Shown: positions 24,474 to 33,030 of the stretch, piece after piece | Position numbering within the stretch: the stretch's first letter is position 1 | Layout of the letters: every line of letters begins with the position of its first letter | From: JBPOIC01 sp052034865 | Lineage (GTDB): Bacteria > UBA10199 > JADFYH01 | Length of the DNA: 64,000 bases | Reading direction: 5' to 3' | Assembly (NCBI GenBank): GCA_052034865.1 | Contig: JBPOIC010000001.1 | Coordinates: 1-64,000 of the forward strand | Translations under genes and position numbers: made by a program | The notes under the pieces: generated by a model | What the model was told of the DNA's origin: nothing | The model's input: only the letters and a program-made list of their open reading frames with translations | The model's database searches: none

Positions 24474-25284
24474 GTGTGCCTTTCTCAAATGAATTTGGAG
24501 TGGAAAGAACTCTAAAATACTGAGGAGCCAAAGCGAGGGCGGTTTTAAAAAGACCCGGATAACTCAAGGATGAGGAAAGTTTATAAAGCGATTCCAAAGA
24601 AGCAAACGGGGTGGCTGATTCCATCTGCTCAAAAAACGGTTTGAGAATTCCAGGAGCCAAGAGAGAAAAACAAAGGAGGAGCGTGCTGGCAGAAGCTGCG
24701 AAGTGGCCACTGTAAAGCAGGGCTCCCTTGCGCAGGAGTTTTTTTCCTTCAAGAAAACTTTGGTGTGAATGAAATGAGGTCAGCGGACGTCCTGCCGTGG
24801 GAATCGAGTTTTCAAGGGTTAAGATCCACTCCTGCCCTTCCGAAGGAGAAGGATCCTGAATCCCCAAGAGAAAGATGAAGGATGGGTTCGTCTGTAATTC
24901 ATAAAGGGATTGTGCAATGCCTCGGTGGAGATCTGAAGGATTCAGAGAAGACGGGGTGGGAAGAACGATGAGAGATGCTTTGGAGTCTTTGCGGGCAATC
25001 TCAAAAAGGGGAAAAAGGATTTCGTTCTCGTTCTTATCCCGTTCACCAAAAAGAAAAATGTTTTGTTTCGGAATTGAAAGTAAGGCCTCTGATTTTAAAA
25101 TGGGATCATGTTTGTAAAGTGTCAGAAGAATACGGTCATTTGAAAAACGGGTTTTCAAAAAACGGAGCTGATTTTCAAGGGAAGTAGTTTCACCCTGTTC
25201 ACTGCCTTCATGCTCCTGCAAAATTGAAAACCTGTTCGTAGTGCGGCCTTGCAGGATGATCCACGGTTGCAATTGGTTCATCAT
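24397..25284 (-). CDS. Degenerate mannose-1-phosphate guanylyltransferase-like protein
   Basis: Encodes 295 residues from the ATG with GGAG upstream; a TTG would add seven. Family segments of GDP-mannose pyrophosphorylase are recognisable in order: W-I-I-L at the start, SLENQLRFLKTRF, NIFLFGERDKNENEILFPLFEIARKDSKASLIVLPTPSS, FIFLLGIQDPSPSEG, LRKGALLYSGHFAAS, and FRVLSTPNSFEKGTLRN. In functional enzymes the first loop reads LAGGxGTRL; here it is LQGRTTNRF, so the nucleotide-binding glycine loop and PKQ segment are lost. It is probably catalytically dead or repurposed. It is convergent and overlapping with the DUF883-like gene. Confidence 0.65.
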   Translation of the reverse strand: MMNQLQPWIILQGRTTNRFSILQEHEGSEQGETTSLENQLRFLKTRFSNDRILLTLYKHDPILKSEALLSIPKQNIFLFGERDKNENEILFPLFEIARKDSKASLIVLPTPSSLNPSDLHRGIAQSLYELQTNPSFIFLLGIQDPSPSEGQEWILTLENSIPTAGRPLTSFHSHQSFLEGKKLLRKGALLYSGHFAASASTLLLCFSLLAPGILKPFFEQMESATPFASLESLYKLSSSLSYPGLFKTALALAPQYFRVLSTPNSFEKGTLRNSDSFHSTSWIESFSRFSESGFF

Positions 25285-25580
25285 GATGGGTTTCTCCAGG
25301 ATCAATGGGATTTTGGTAAATGATTATGAATAAGTATTTCTGATGCCTAGTATTAAGGCTCTACGTATTTTATGACCCTAGATATAAGAATTGACAGGTG
25401 AGATGACAATCAGGCGGAAGAGGTTTTGTCTCTAGGGGATTCCCCGAGTCTATCGATCTGATGTTATAAGGAAACTTAAGGATTCAGCGAGGATTGCAAT
25501 CGATTATCTTCGAATCACTGTTCAAAGAGTCGCTTGTTTAAAAGATGGACAGGGTTTGCAAGAGGAGAAGGGCAGGGTTG

Positions 25581-26255
25581 TTAAATGTTTTGTTGAGTGA
25601 GAAATGCCTGATGAATGAGTTCTTTGAGTGTGCGCAGGTGAAGCTTTGTTTTCATGTTTGCATAATGAGACTCGACGGTTTTGATGCTAAGGTGCAAGAG
25701 ATCTGCTATCTGCCGTGTATCATTCCCCAATCCCAAAAGCTGGAAAATTTCCATTTCCCGATCAGTGAGGTCCTCCAGGGCAAGTCCTGTAGACTTCCTG
25801 CCTCGTGCCACCCTGTGTAAAAGTATTTCGGTCATGGCTCGACTTAAATATATATCGCCCTTTAAAACTTTCCGGATTGCCTCTGCAATTTTTTCAACTG
25901 CCTCATGCTTCATCAGGTAACCTTGAGCTCCAGCGTGTAAAGTGCGTTCTGCATAGAGGTTTTCCTCATGCATTGAAATTACCAAAACAGGCAGTTTGGG
26001 ACATTCGAGTTTGAGTCGTTTGATGAGATCTATTCCGCTGCGCCCCTGAAGCGACAGATCGATTAAAACCAGATCGGGTTTCAGTTTTCGGACAACCTCA
26101 TAACCTTCATTGACATCCTCCGCCTCTCCGCACAGCTCCATATCCTTCTCACGATTGATGAGCAAGCCAAGGCCTTGTCTTACAATTGGGTGGTCATCAA
26201 TCACGATGATTCTGGATTTTTTGAGCTCGTGAGTGTGTTTTCCCTTAGTTGGCAT
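25581..26255 (-). CDS. NarL/LuxR-type response regulator
   Basis: Encodes 224 residues. The receiver domain has IIVIDDHPIVRQGL (acidic pair D20-D21), the phosphoacceptor D66 in DLVLIDLSLQGRSG, VISMHEEN and the lysine KHEAVEKI. The C-terminal HTH has LTDREMEIFQLLGLGNDTRQIADLLHLSIKTVESHYANMKTKL, the standard LuxR pattern. It is encoded downstream of the hybrid kinase with an 11-base overlap, so the two form one two-component system. Its target genes are not identifiable from sequence. Confidence 0.92.
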   Translation of the reverse strand: MPTKGKHTHELKKSRIIVIDDHPIVRQGLGLLINREKDMELCGEAEDVNEGYEVVRKLKPDLVLIDLSLQGRSGIDLIKRLKLECPKLPVLVISMHEENLYAERTLHAGAQGYLMKHEAVEKIAEAIRKVLKGDIYLSRAMTEILLHRVARGRKSTGLALEDLTDREMEIFQLLGLGNDTRQIADLLHLSIKTVESHYANMKTKLHLRTLKELIHQAFLTQQNI

Positions 26256-27813
26256 GGGGTTCCTGAAAGAAATTGTCCGATAAAGAATGAGTAGGAAGAA
26301 CGCAGGTTAAAAGGGTGTTTCCGCTTTCTTCCTGAGAAAGACTTAGTGTCGCATTTATCGATTTGGCACGGTAGTTCATGATATGCAGTCCAATTCCTTT
26401 TCCTTTTGTTTCCCTGGCAGCAGAGGTAAAGCCGCATCCATTGTCTCGAATTTCAAGAAGGGTTTGTGAAGGAGTGTGATCAAGGCGGATTACTATTTTT
26501 TTGGCCTTTCCATGACGGATCGCATTCTGAGTGGCTTCGAGAGCGACGAGGTAGAGATTACGGGCAATTTCCTGACTTTGGAGAAATCGGGTTGTATTAC
26601 AGTGAAACTCGCAAACGATATTGGATCGAAACGCAATCTGTCTGGCCAGATCCTGTAAGGCTGAGATGAGACCTTCGGCATCCACTTCGATCGGGTAAAA
26701 TCCACGCGCAAGATTCCTGGCCTGAGTAACAGACTGTTCAATCAGATTTCCGATTCTTTTGACTTCTGCCGCAGTCGCGGGAGTCGAATCCAGAAGGCTT
26801 TGGGCAAGAACCTCTGTCATGAAAGCGACGCCTGTTAAGTGCTGGCAAAGGCCATCGTGTAGTTCTTCTCCCAACCTCCGTTGTTCTTTTTCACTAATCT
26901 CCAGAATTTCCTTTTCTGCTTTTTTTCTTTCCTGGATTTCTATTTTAAGCTGTTCGTTGATTTTTGCGAGCTCGGCAGTTCGCTCCAGAACACGTTTTTC
27001 AAGCTCCGTGCGCAAGGCCTGTTCCTTAAAATAGAGCTCCTGTCGGATGCGCACCATTTTGAGATTCGCCTTGATCCGTGCGACGAGTTCCTGGGCTGCA
27101 AAAGGCTTGGTGACATAATCGTCCGCTCCAAGCTCAAATCCTTCTAATGTGAAATCCTTGTCGGATCTGGCCGAGAGAAGAATGATCGGAACCTCGCGGG
27201 TTCGTGGGTCCTGCCTTAATTCTTGCAAGAGACGAAATCCATCCAGCTCTGGAATCAGGACATCACTTAAGATCAGATCCGGTTTTCGGATCAGGGCTTC
27301 GGCCAGGGCAGATTTCCCATCCTGAAAAATCTGGACCTCCCAGTGGGGTTTAAGCAGCCCGTAAAGATAGGCACACATTTCGGGATTATCCTCCACAACC
27401 CAGATGGAAGTGGTGGATGTGTCTGAGGCCGGAGGATTTTCGAGAGATGTATTTTTGAAGATGGGAAGGTTTGGTAATGAAAGGGTTTGGGAATGAGTAG
27501 AAGATTCGGTATTTTCAATTTTTCTGGAAAACTCGGTGAGTAATTTTTCAATCTTCCACGCATTGCGTTTGATCAAGGTCTTCCATTGAATCAGCTCTTC
27601 CGAGGCCAGATTTTTGTCCGAACCGATCTCTTCTGCGGCGCCAATCAGGAGGCAAAGTGGGGTCCTCAGATCGTGGAGGGCACTTCCAAAGATCCTCTGT
27701 TTTTTTTTCTCTTTTTCTTCGAGCGCTAAAAGCTGGCGTTGAAGGGTTTGGATTTCCATCTGAAGATGATTTGCAGAGGTCTCATTCAGGTTTGAAAAAG
27801 CTTTAGAATTCAT
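26245..27813 (-). CDS. Hybrid histidine kinase with HisKA, REC and HisKA_3/HATPase domains
   Basis: Encodes 522 residues. Order: coiled coil and an HDLRTP H-box at residues 47-52 with a short helical hairpin; a receiver domain (about 137-250) with EDNPEM, phosphoacceptor D184 in ILSDVLIPELDG and KPF; a coiled-coil linker (260-305); a HisKA_3 segment EEQRRLGEELHDGLCQHLTG-like with H319; and a HATPase_c with NAIRHG and DNGCGF...GKGIGLHIM. No membrane segment or PAS domain is visible, so it is cytoplasmic and sensing is unclear. The first H-box has no ATPase of its own. It is translationally coupled to the NarL-type regulator. The gene lies between this regulator and the CarH-type gene. Confidence 0.88.
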   Translation of the reverse strand: MNSKAFSNLNETSANHLQMEIQTLQRQLLALEEKEKKKQRIFGSALHDLRTPLCLLIGAAEEIGSDKNLASEELIQWKTLIKRNAWKIEKLLTEFSRKIENTESSTHSQTLSLPNLPIFKNTSLENPPASDTSTTSIWVVEDNPEMCAYLYGLLKPHWEVQIFQDGKSALAEALIRKPDLILSDVLIPELDGFRLLQELRQDPRTREVPIILLSARSDKDFTLEGFELGADDYVTKPFAAQELVARIKANLKMVRIRQELYFKEQALRTELEKRVLERTAELAKINEQLKIEIQERKKAEKEILEISEKEQRRLGEELHDGLCQHLTGVAFMTEVLAQSLLDSTPATAAEVKRIGNLIEQSVTQARNLARGFYPIEVDAEGLISALQDLARQIAFRSNIVCEFHCNTTRFLQSQEIARNLYLVALEATQNAIRHGKAKKIVIRLDHTPSQTLLEIRDNGCGFTSAARETKGKGIGLHIMNYRAKSINATLSLSQEESGNTLLTCVLPTHSLSDNFFQEPHAN

Positions 27814-27901
27814 AAAAAGGAAGGTCAGGATGAAGAGTTTTTTGGATCCTCCTGCGCGCGTGCGAGGACCAATGATTTTCAGAGTTTATTGATCAATTCC
27901 C

Positions 27902-28819
27902 TCAGTGTAAATCTGAAAGAAATTTTGTCATTTCGGCAAAATCGGCGACACGATGCGCTTCGATCGTATCCAGTATTTCCTGATAGGATCCTGCGGCAGG
28001 GCCAGTTGCAACAATGTATGTGTCGGAGGGAATAAGACGTCTGAGCTGAGGAAGCTCCTGAAAAAGAAGAGGGTCTTTGCGCGGATGAACCAGGCTTAAG
28101 GCTATGACACGACTTTTTAGTTTCTGAAGCACGGAGGCGATTTCTTCTGCAGGAAGGTTGGTGCCAAGCCAGGTGGGCCGCCAGCCTGACGTGGTGGCCG
28201 CTGCAAGACTGATCAATGCATCAAATTCATGAAACTGTCTGAGGGGGGTTGCAGTGACAATGCCGGGGGCTTGAGATGAAATGTCGTATACGCGGTTTAA
28301 ACCTATCAGGAAAGGACGCAAAATGTTGGATGCAAAATGCTCGTGAGAAAGGCGTAAGGATCCATCTTTCCAGCGTTTTCCAACCTGTTTAAGAAGGGGG
28401 ATGACGACTTTTTCAATGACCCAAAGAGGGGAGAGAGAAACGGAGGCCCGAGCTAAACTCAGCTCTAAGGTGTGGGAGTCAAAATCATCAATCGCCTTCA
28501 GGCATATTTCAATTAGGGGGGCTTGATCGTTGTCTTCAGATTTTTGAAGAGAAGAGGGACTATGAAGTCGGACCGCTTCCTTGAGTTGCTGAAGGTCTTC
28601 GAGTGGTAGTTGCGCGACCTCTCCGATTCGATGTCCGCCCAGGGTAAGAGTTTTGAGTAGTTGCAGGCGTTCAATGTCATCATCCGTATAGCGGCGGCGA
28701 TTCGTTCCCGTTCGTTGGGGAACGACGGCCTTATAACGCTTTTCCCAAATACGGATGACATGTGGAGAAAGCCCCGTTCTTCGGGATGCAATCTGAATGG
28801 AGTGCTCTTTTTTCATCAT
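27902..28819 (-). CDS. CarH-type MerR-family regulator with B12-binding domain
   Basis: Encodes 305 residues. The N-terminal MerR winged HTH (IQIASRRTGLSPHVIRIWEKRYKAVVPQRTGTNRRRYTDDDIERLQLLKTL) is followed by a B12-binding four-helix domain with the exact W-x9-EH motif (W150...E160-H161) and a Rossmann domain with H197 (RQFHEFD), 36 residues after H161 as in CarH of Thermus thermophilus, where W131, H142 and H177 play these roles. Such proteins bind adenosylcobalamin as tetramers, repress DNA in the dark, and release it when light breaks the Co-C bond. E and G of the canonical ExHxxG motif are Q and D here. It is divergent from the holin-X-type gene. Confidence 0.88.
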   Translation of the reverse strand: MMKKEHSIQIASRRTGLSPHVIRIWEKRYKAVVPQRTGTNRRRYTDDDIERLQLLKTLTLGGHRIGEVAQLPLEDLQQLKEAVRLHSPSSLQKSEDNDQAPLIEICLKAIDDFDSHTLELSLARASVSLSPLWVIEKVVIPLLKQVGKRWKDGSLRLSHEHFASNILRPFLIGLNRVYDISSQAPGIVTATPLRQFHEFDALISLAAATTSGWRPTWLGTNLPAEEIASVLQKLKSRVIALSLVHPRKDPLLFQELPQLRRLIPSDTYIVATGPAAGSYQEILDTIEAHRVADFAEMTKFLSDLH

Positions 28820-29326
28820 AGAAATTCCTGCCCAATCTGTTTGGAAGACCTATTGAAAAGTTAAATCCACCTTTCTTCTTAAAATTCTGGGATATCTTGA
28901 GAAGGGCCCAAAAAAATCAGACTGCTCTGGCACGTTACTGCCGGCTTGAGGTAGAAATGTAGACAATATGTGATTGAGGTTGGAATGTCTTAAGCTGTGC
29001 GAGCGTGAGATGAGGACTGAAATCTTGCTCCAATCGAAGATTTTAAGGTCTGTTCTTTTTAATAAAATCTACGATTAGGATAAGTTAAGTCATATGGGTT
29101 GCTTAATGACCCTCTTTTTCATTTCATAAACAATCCCATGATGGATTCCAAGAAAATATTAAACAAAACATAAAATAAACTGATTAATTTTCATTTTGTA
29201 TCAATTTATTTCCGCTTTTGATGACAAAATATCAACTTTCTTCTTCCTCTTCCATTTGGATCTTCAAATGCTGTTCTTGTGTTAAAAACATAGCAATTAC
29301 ATAGAAATAAAAAAAAGGGGTTGCGT

Positions 29327-29887
29327 ATGTCCTCTAAAAACCCTCCCTCGTGTCTTTCCTCAGAAACTCCACTGTCATCCTCTAATGCACCTCCGTCTGA
29401 AAATATGTCTGAAAATATGGCCTCTTCCTCCGTTTCCGACCCTGGTCTTTCAAGCTCTCCTCCGTCTAAGAAGTTACCTCCGTCTGAAAAGGCCCTATCT
29501 GAGTCCGAGCTTTTGAAGGATTGGGGTGAGGAAGTTAGGGAGGTGGGAAGGCTTTTGAAGGGGTACGGAGTCCTCCAATTCAAAAAAATCGAACAGGCCG
29601 TTTTTGCGTCCTTGCTCCAGTTGGCAAAAGGAATTTTTTTACTGTTGGTGTTGGTCGAAGTGAGTTGTGTGTCAGTTTATTTTTTGCTTCGTGGAATTTT
29701 GGAGCTGATAGGAGAGTGGATTAAAAACCCTGGTTGGCTTCAATTGGGAGTCGGGGGATCGTGTTTGATTCTCATCTATTTTTGCATTCGGATTTTAAGC
29801 GGATGGAAAACCCGGCAACATCTGCAAGAGGTTAAAAAAATTTTTCAGAAGATGGGGGTTTTGTCTGAAACGAAAGGCAGTGATTGA
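29327..29887 (+). CDS. YqjE/holin-X-type (DUF1469-like) membrane protein
   Basis: Encodes 186 residues from the ATG with AAGGGG six bases upstream. The first 55 residues are low-complexity Ser/Pro/Glu (PPSCLSSETPLSSSNAPP). Then an amphipathic helix (EEVREVGRLLKGYGVLQFKKIEQAV) leads to two membrane segments (GIFLLLVLVEVSCVSVYFLLRGIL and LGVGGSCLILIYFCIRIL), and a helical tail. This is the layout of YqjE and the putative actinobacterial holin-X family, which in enterobacteria sits next to DUF883 yqjD. Here it is divergent from the CarH-type regulator and about 5.7 kb from the DUF883 gene. Confidence 0.65.
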   Translation: MSSKNPPSCLSSETPLSSSNAPPSENMSENMASSSVSDPGLSSSPPSKKLPPSEKALSESELLKDWGEEVREVGRLLKGYGVLQFKKIEQAVFASLLQLAKGIFLLLVLVEVSCVSVYFLLRGILELIGEWIKNPGWLQLGVGGSCLILIYFCIRILSGWKTRQHLQEVKKIFQKMGVLSETKGSD

Positions 29888-29966
29888 GCTGGGGATTGCG
29901 GATAGCAAGAAGATCGGGTTTGTGACAGGCCTTGAGAAACGATTTATGCTTTTATGAAATTTATAA

Positions 29967-30050
29967 TGCCGGTGGTCGGGATCGAACCGACATGACCTTG
30001 CGATCACACGATTTTGAGTCGTGCGTGTCTACCAGTTCCACCACACCGGC
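29967..30050 (-). tRNA. tRNA-Leu (CAA)
   Basis: Minus-strand cloverleaf with acceptor stem GCCGGTG/CACCGGC, a long variable arm, and anticodon loop CTCAAAA with stem CACGA/TCGTG, giving anticodon CAA. T-loop GGTTCGATCC is present; discriminator A. Confidence 0.95.
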
Positions 30051-30195
30051 AATTTTTTATCTGATTTGTGCTTATCTCACTGGGATGAGATGATAAGCCT
30101 CCTTAAGAAAACTTTAAGCGTACATGGACGCACGTGAAAATTTTCTGAAAAAACATTAAGTAACCCAGATCGCTTCAGTGAGAAAGTCCCGCTGA

Positions 30196-31131
30196 TTAAT
30201 CGTAGCTGACGGCGACATCCAGGGCAGGTTGATCCTGCCTTCTCCATCCATCTACGGCACTGGCGGATCGAACGCAACCTAAAGTACAGCGATCCTGACA
30301 GGATTTATAACTGTAGAACTCTCGCCTTAAATCATCAAAGCCGTATTCCATCAAATCTTTTTTAAAGATATGTCGGGTTTGCGAGCACCAGCTGACAATT
30401 CCTTTTTCATCGACATACAAATAACGGCTGCCTGCTCGACATTTGAAGGGAGCCGCGCCGGTTTCGATGAGCTCATCGCGATAGCTGGAAAGCTCGGGAA
30501 AACTGCGTGGGATCAGTTTTTTGATTTTTTCGAAAACCCTCAGTTCTTCCGGATTCAGTTGAATCTGTCCATCATGATCATGGACCAGCAAGACACGAGG
30601 TTTAAATCCCATAGATTTCGCATGCTGGATAACCTCGAAAGTTTCCTGAGGAGGACAGGATCCAATCACACCTGAAACAACGACATTAAATTTTGCATAC
30701 TCTTTTAAATACTCCAGCCGTTTTCTTAAGCTATCGAGTACTTTCACTGTCGTCTTGTTCGGCCTTACCCCATCGATTGAAATTTGCATGTCCTGCAAGC
30801 CAGCCTCATTCAAACGCTCGATCAAATCCTTATTTAAATAAAACCCATTCGTGATCATGGTGGTCTTCACGAATTTGAGATCGTGTCGGCAGAACCGGAT
30901 CAGATCGATCAATCCCGGATGCATCGTAGGCTCGCCGCCGGTCAGGTTAATGGAGAAAGCACCCAATTCTCTTATTTTTCGGGATCGCTGTTTCAGAATG
31001 TCTAATGGGACAGGCTCAGATGTTTTATCGTACTCATTGCAATAGGCACAGCTAAGGTTGCATTTGCGAATGATGACGAGCTGGGCAAACCAGGGAGAAT
31101 AAGCGAGTTTTTTAAGAAGATTTAAGCCCAT
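30196..31131 (-). CDS. Radical SAM protein with C-terminal cysteine cluster
   Basis: Encodes about 311 residues from the ATG before MGLNLLKKLAYSPWFAQ; a start at 31212 would overlap the upstream gene. The radical SAM cluster motif CNLSCAYC (C-x3-C-x2-C) is near the N-terminus, followed by NLTGGEPTMHPGL and ITNGFYL. The C-terminal half holds a SPASM-like cysteine set: FKCRAGSRYLYVDEKG, WCSQTRH and SCQDRCTLGC. Such proteins use a 5'-deoxyadenosyl radical plus auxiliary clusters to modify peptides or small molecules. Its place beside the inositol/CDP-alcohol fusion gene and surface-polymer genes suggests a role in a polar head group or modified peptide; this is inference. Confidence 0.8.
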   Translation of the reverse strand: MGLNLLKKLAYSPWFAQLVIIRKCNLSCAYCNEYDKTSEPVPLDILKQRSRKIRELGAFSINLTGGEPTMHPGLIDLIRFCRHDLKFVKTTMITNGFYLNKDLIERLNEAGLQDMQISIDGVRPNKTTVKVLDSLRKRLEYLKEYAKFNVVVSGVIGSCPPQETFEVIQHAKSMGFKPRVLLVHDHDGQIQLNPEELRVFEKIKKLIPRSFPELSSYRDELIETGAAPFKCRAGSRYLYVDEKGIVSWCSQTRHIFKKDLMEYGFDDLRREFYSYKSCQDRCTLGCVRSASAVDGWRRQDQPALDVAVSYD

Positions 31132-31168
31132 GGAGAAGTTTGAGAAAAAAAGACGATGGTGAATCCTC

Positions 31169-32635
31169 TTAAACCTGTGTGGGCTCCAAAATCTCGGAAG
31201 AAACTTTATCATCCGAAAATTTAAAGATCTCTCTTTTATACGCCAAAAAGACCATCCAGGTAATATTTGCGCCTAAAAAGGTAAGATGGAGAATCCAGGG
31301 CAATTCGTTGATTAAAGTCAAAACCATGAAAAGAACGGCAAAGAAATCCCGCTTCATAAAAAATTTGATTTTAATAAATTGGGAGAGGATCCGTTTAATG
31401 CCTGTTTCGGGCTTTTTGGGGCCTGAGGTTTCTGGGTCGAGCTCTTTCTGAACCGTCACGAGAGAGCCGGAGTTCGTGTAACGGATGAGATAGAAAAACA
31501 TCATGCTTAAGGTGATGAGAATACCCAACAGCATGAAAACAGATTCTACCGCAATCCAGGTGGATGGGTTTTGGTGATAGGTGCCAAAAGCCGTTCCGAT
31601 AAGAAAGGCAACGTATGTTGCATTGTCACTTAAGGTGTCGAGCCATTCGCCGGTTTTGGAGTTGGTGAGTTTAAGTTTTGAAATTTCTCCATCACACCCA
31701 TCGACGATGGAGGCGAGGTTGAAAATGATGCCTCCCAGGGCGATGAAAAAGTGGGTTCCTTTGGCTACAAAAAATCCGGATAAAATTCCAATAAAACAGA
31801 CAAGGCCTGTGACATGATTGGCGGATAAATTCGTGTGTAACAAGGCACGGGTGAGGGTGATCGAGATCCGACGGTTGATATTGCGTGAAATCCATCCATC
31901 TGTCGGTTTTCTTAAGGTAGCGTATAAAGACTGTTGGGCGTGTTTAAGGGCGGCGGGTGTGTCGACATCGTGCCAGAGATAACCCGAGAGATCACAGGTA
32001 AAGGCCTTGTGCTCACTCGCCAGGCTTAAAACTCCTGCGGTGATCGAGGCGTCTGATTTTTCGTCATAAATTTTCTGGAGAACATCGACGAGAGAACGGG
32101 TGCAAGCAAAAAGACCCGTATCGAAGGCGTTGTAGTCCGAAATGTTTTTTCCAATATTCAGGATTTTTTCATCCTGCAAATTCACTTTGGTAACATCGTC
32201 CAGATCGAAGATCTCATCGAGTTTTTTATCAACTCCGAGTAAAAGTCCTTGGGAAGGAAGGGGTTGCTCGATCATTTTTTGAAGGGCCTTAAAATCAAAT
32301 ACATGATCGGCCATCATCAAAAGAAACGCATCGGCAATGAAGTTTTTTGCTCTTAAAAGGGAAACCCCGTTGGATTTTTTCCAGTCTTCATTGTGAATAA
32401 AGCGGATTTTCAGGTTGGAGAGAGAAGAGTCGCTCTCGATCGCATCGACAATCTGATCGCCTTTGTAGCCGACAACGATCAAAAATTCATTGATACCAGC
32501 CAGTTTTGCATTGAGGATATTTCGTTTTAGGAGGGTTAAGCCACACAGTTTTCTTAAAGGTTTGGGGACATCTTCTTCAGATCTTTGAATTCGGCTTCCG
32601 TTGCCAGCGGCAAGGATGACAGCTTGTTGAATCAT
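31169..32635 (-). CDS. Nucleotidyltransferase-CDP-alcohol phosphotransferase fusion (IPCT/DIPPS-like)
   Basis: Encodes 488 residues. The N-terminal half is a nucleotidyltransferase with LAAGNGSRIQ (8-17), PKPLRKLCGLTLLKRNI and LLMMADHVFD. The C-terminal half has several membrane segments and the CDP-alcohol phosphotransferase signature D312-G-C-D315-G316 ... G329-E-W-L-D333-T-L-S-D337, with S-K in place of the usual A-R. The same fusion is known for bifunctional CTP:inositol-1-phosphate cytidylyltransferase/di-myo-inositol-phosphate-phosphate synthase of hyperthermophiles, and for phosphoinositol-lipid synthesis in other bacteria. No inositol-3-phosphate synthase is in the window. The 3' end lies 37 bases from the radical SAM start, implying an operon. 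Confidence 0.82.
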   Translation of the reverse strand: MIQQAVILAAGNGSRIQRSEEDVPKPLRKLCGLTLLKRNILNAKLAGINEFLIVVGYKGDQIVDAIESDSSLSNLKIRFIHNEDWKKSNGVSLLRAKNFIADAFLLMMADHVFDFKALQKMIEQPLPSQGLLLGVDKKLDEIFDLDDVTKVNLQDEKILNIGKNISDYNAFDTGLFACTRSLVDVLQKIYDEKSDASITAGVLSLASEHKAFTCDLSGYLWHDVDTPAALKHAQQSLYATLRKPTDGWISRNINRRISITLTRALLHTNLSANHVTGLVCFIGILSGFFVAKGTHFFIALGGIIFNLASIVDGCDGEISKLKLTNSKTGEWLDTLSDNATYVAFLIGTAFGTYHQNPSTWIAVESVFMLLGILITLSMMFFYLIRYTNSGSLVTVQKELDPETSGPKKPETGIKRILSQFIKIKFFMKRDFFAVLFMVLTLINELPWILHLTFLGANITWMVFLAYKREIFKFSDDKVSSEILEPTQV

Positions 32636-33030
32636 GAATTTACCTGTCCCTTTTTAAGAAAATGAATTGTTTTCAAGTAATTACCTGATAATTAGTCGGC
32701 GGTTATAGATGAGATCTTTTTAGCTGGTCAATGGTTATTTCCGGGCCATTTTCCCTCGCGCAGCTCCTTTCTTTCATTCCATTTTTTAAATATTCCAAAG
32801 AAGGTCTAAACTTTTTCTTTGAGTGAACTCAAAAAGCTCTAAATTCATTTGAGTAAAAGAAGTACCTAGGGCGAGAAAATAAAAAAACTAAAAAAATCAT
32901 ATGTGCAGATAATGTGTTCGAGCCTGGTTTGTGAAAAATGTCGAAAAATAACCAAGGCTGAGAGGAAGAGTTTCAATGGAGTGAGTTGGGTGAATTAAAA
33001 AAGGAAATATTCGAGCATTGTAAGAAAAAT
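32636..33030. other. AT-rich intergenic region, no gene seen
   Basis: This 395-base gap between the fusion gene and the flippase gene holds no supportable reading frame. It is AT-rich and presumably contains the promoter of the fusion gene and the 3' end of the flippase transcript. No clear terminator hairpin or long inverted repeat was seen. Confidence 0.5.
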
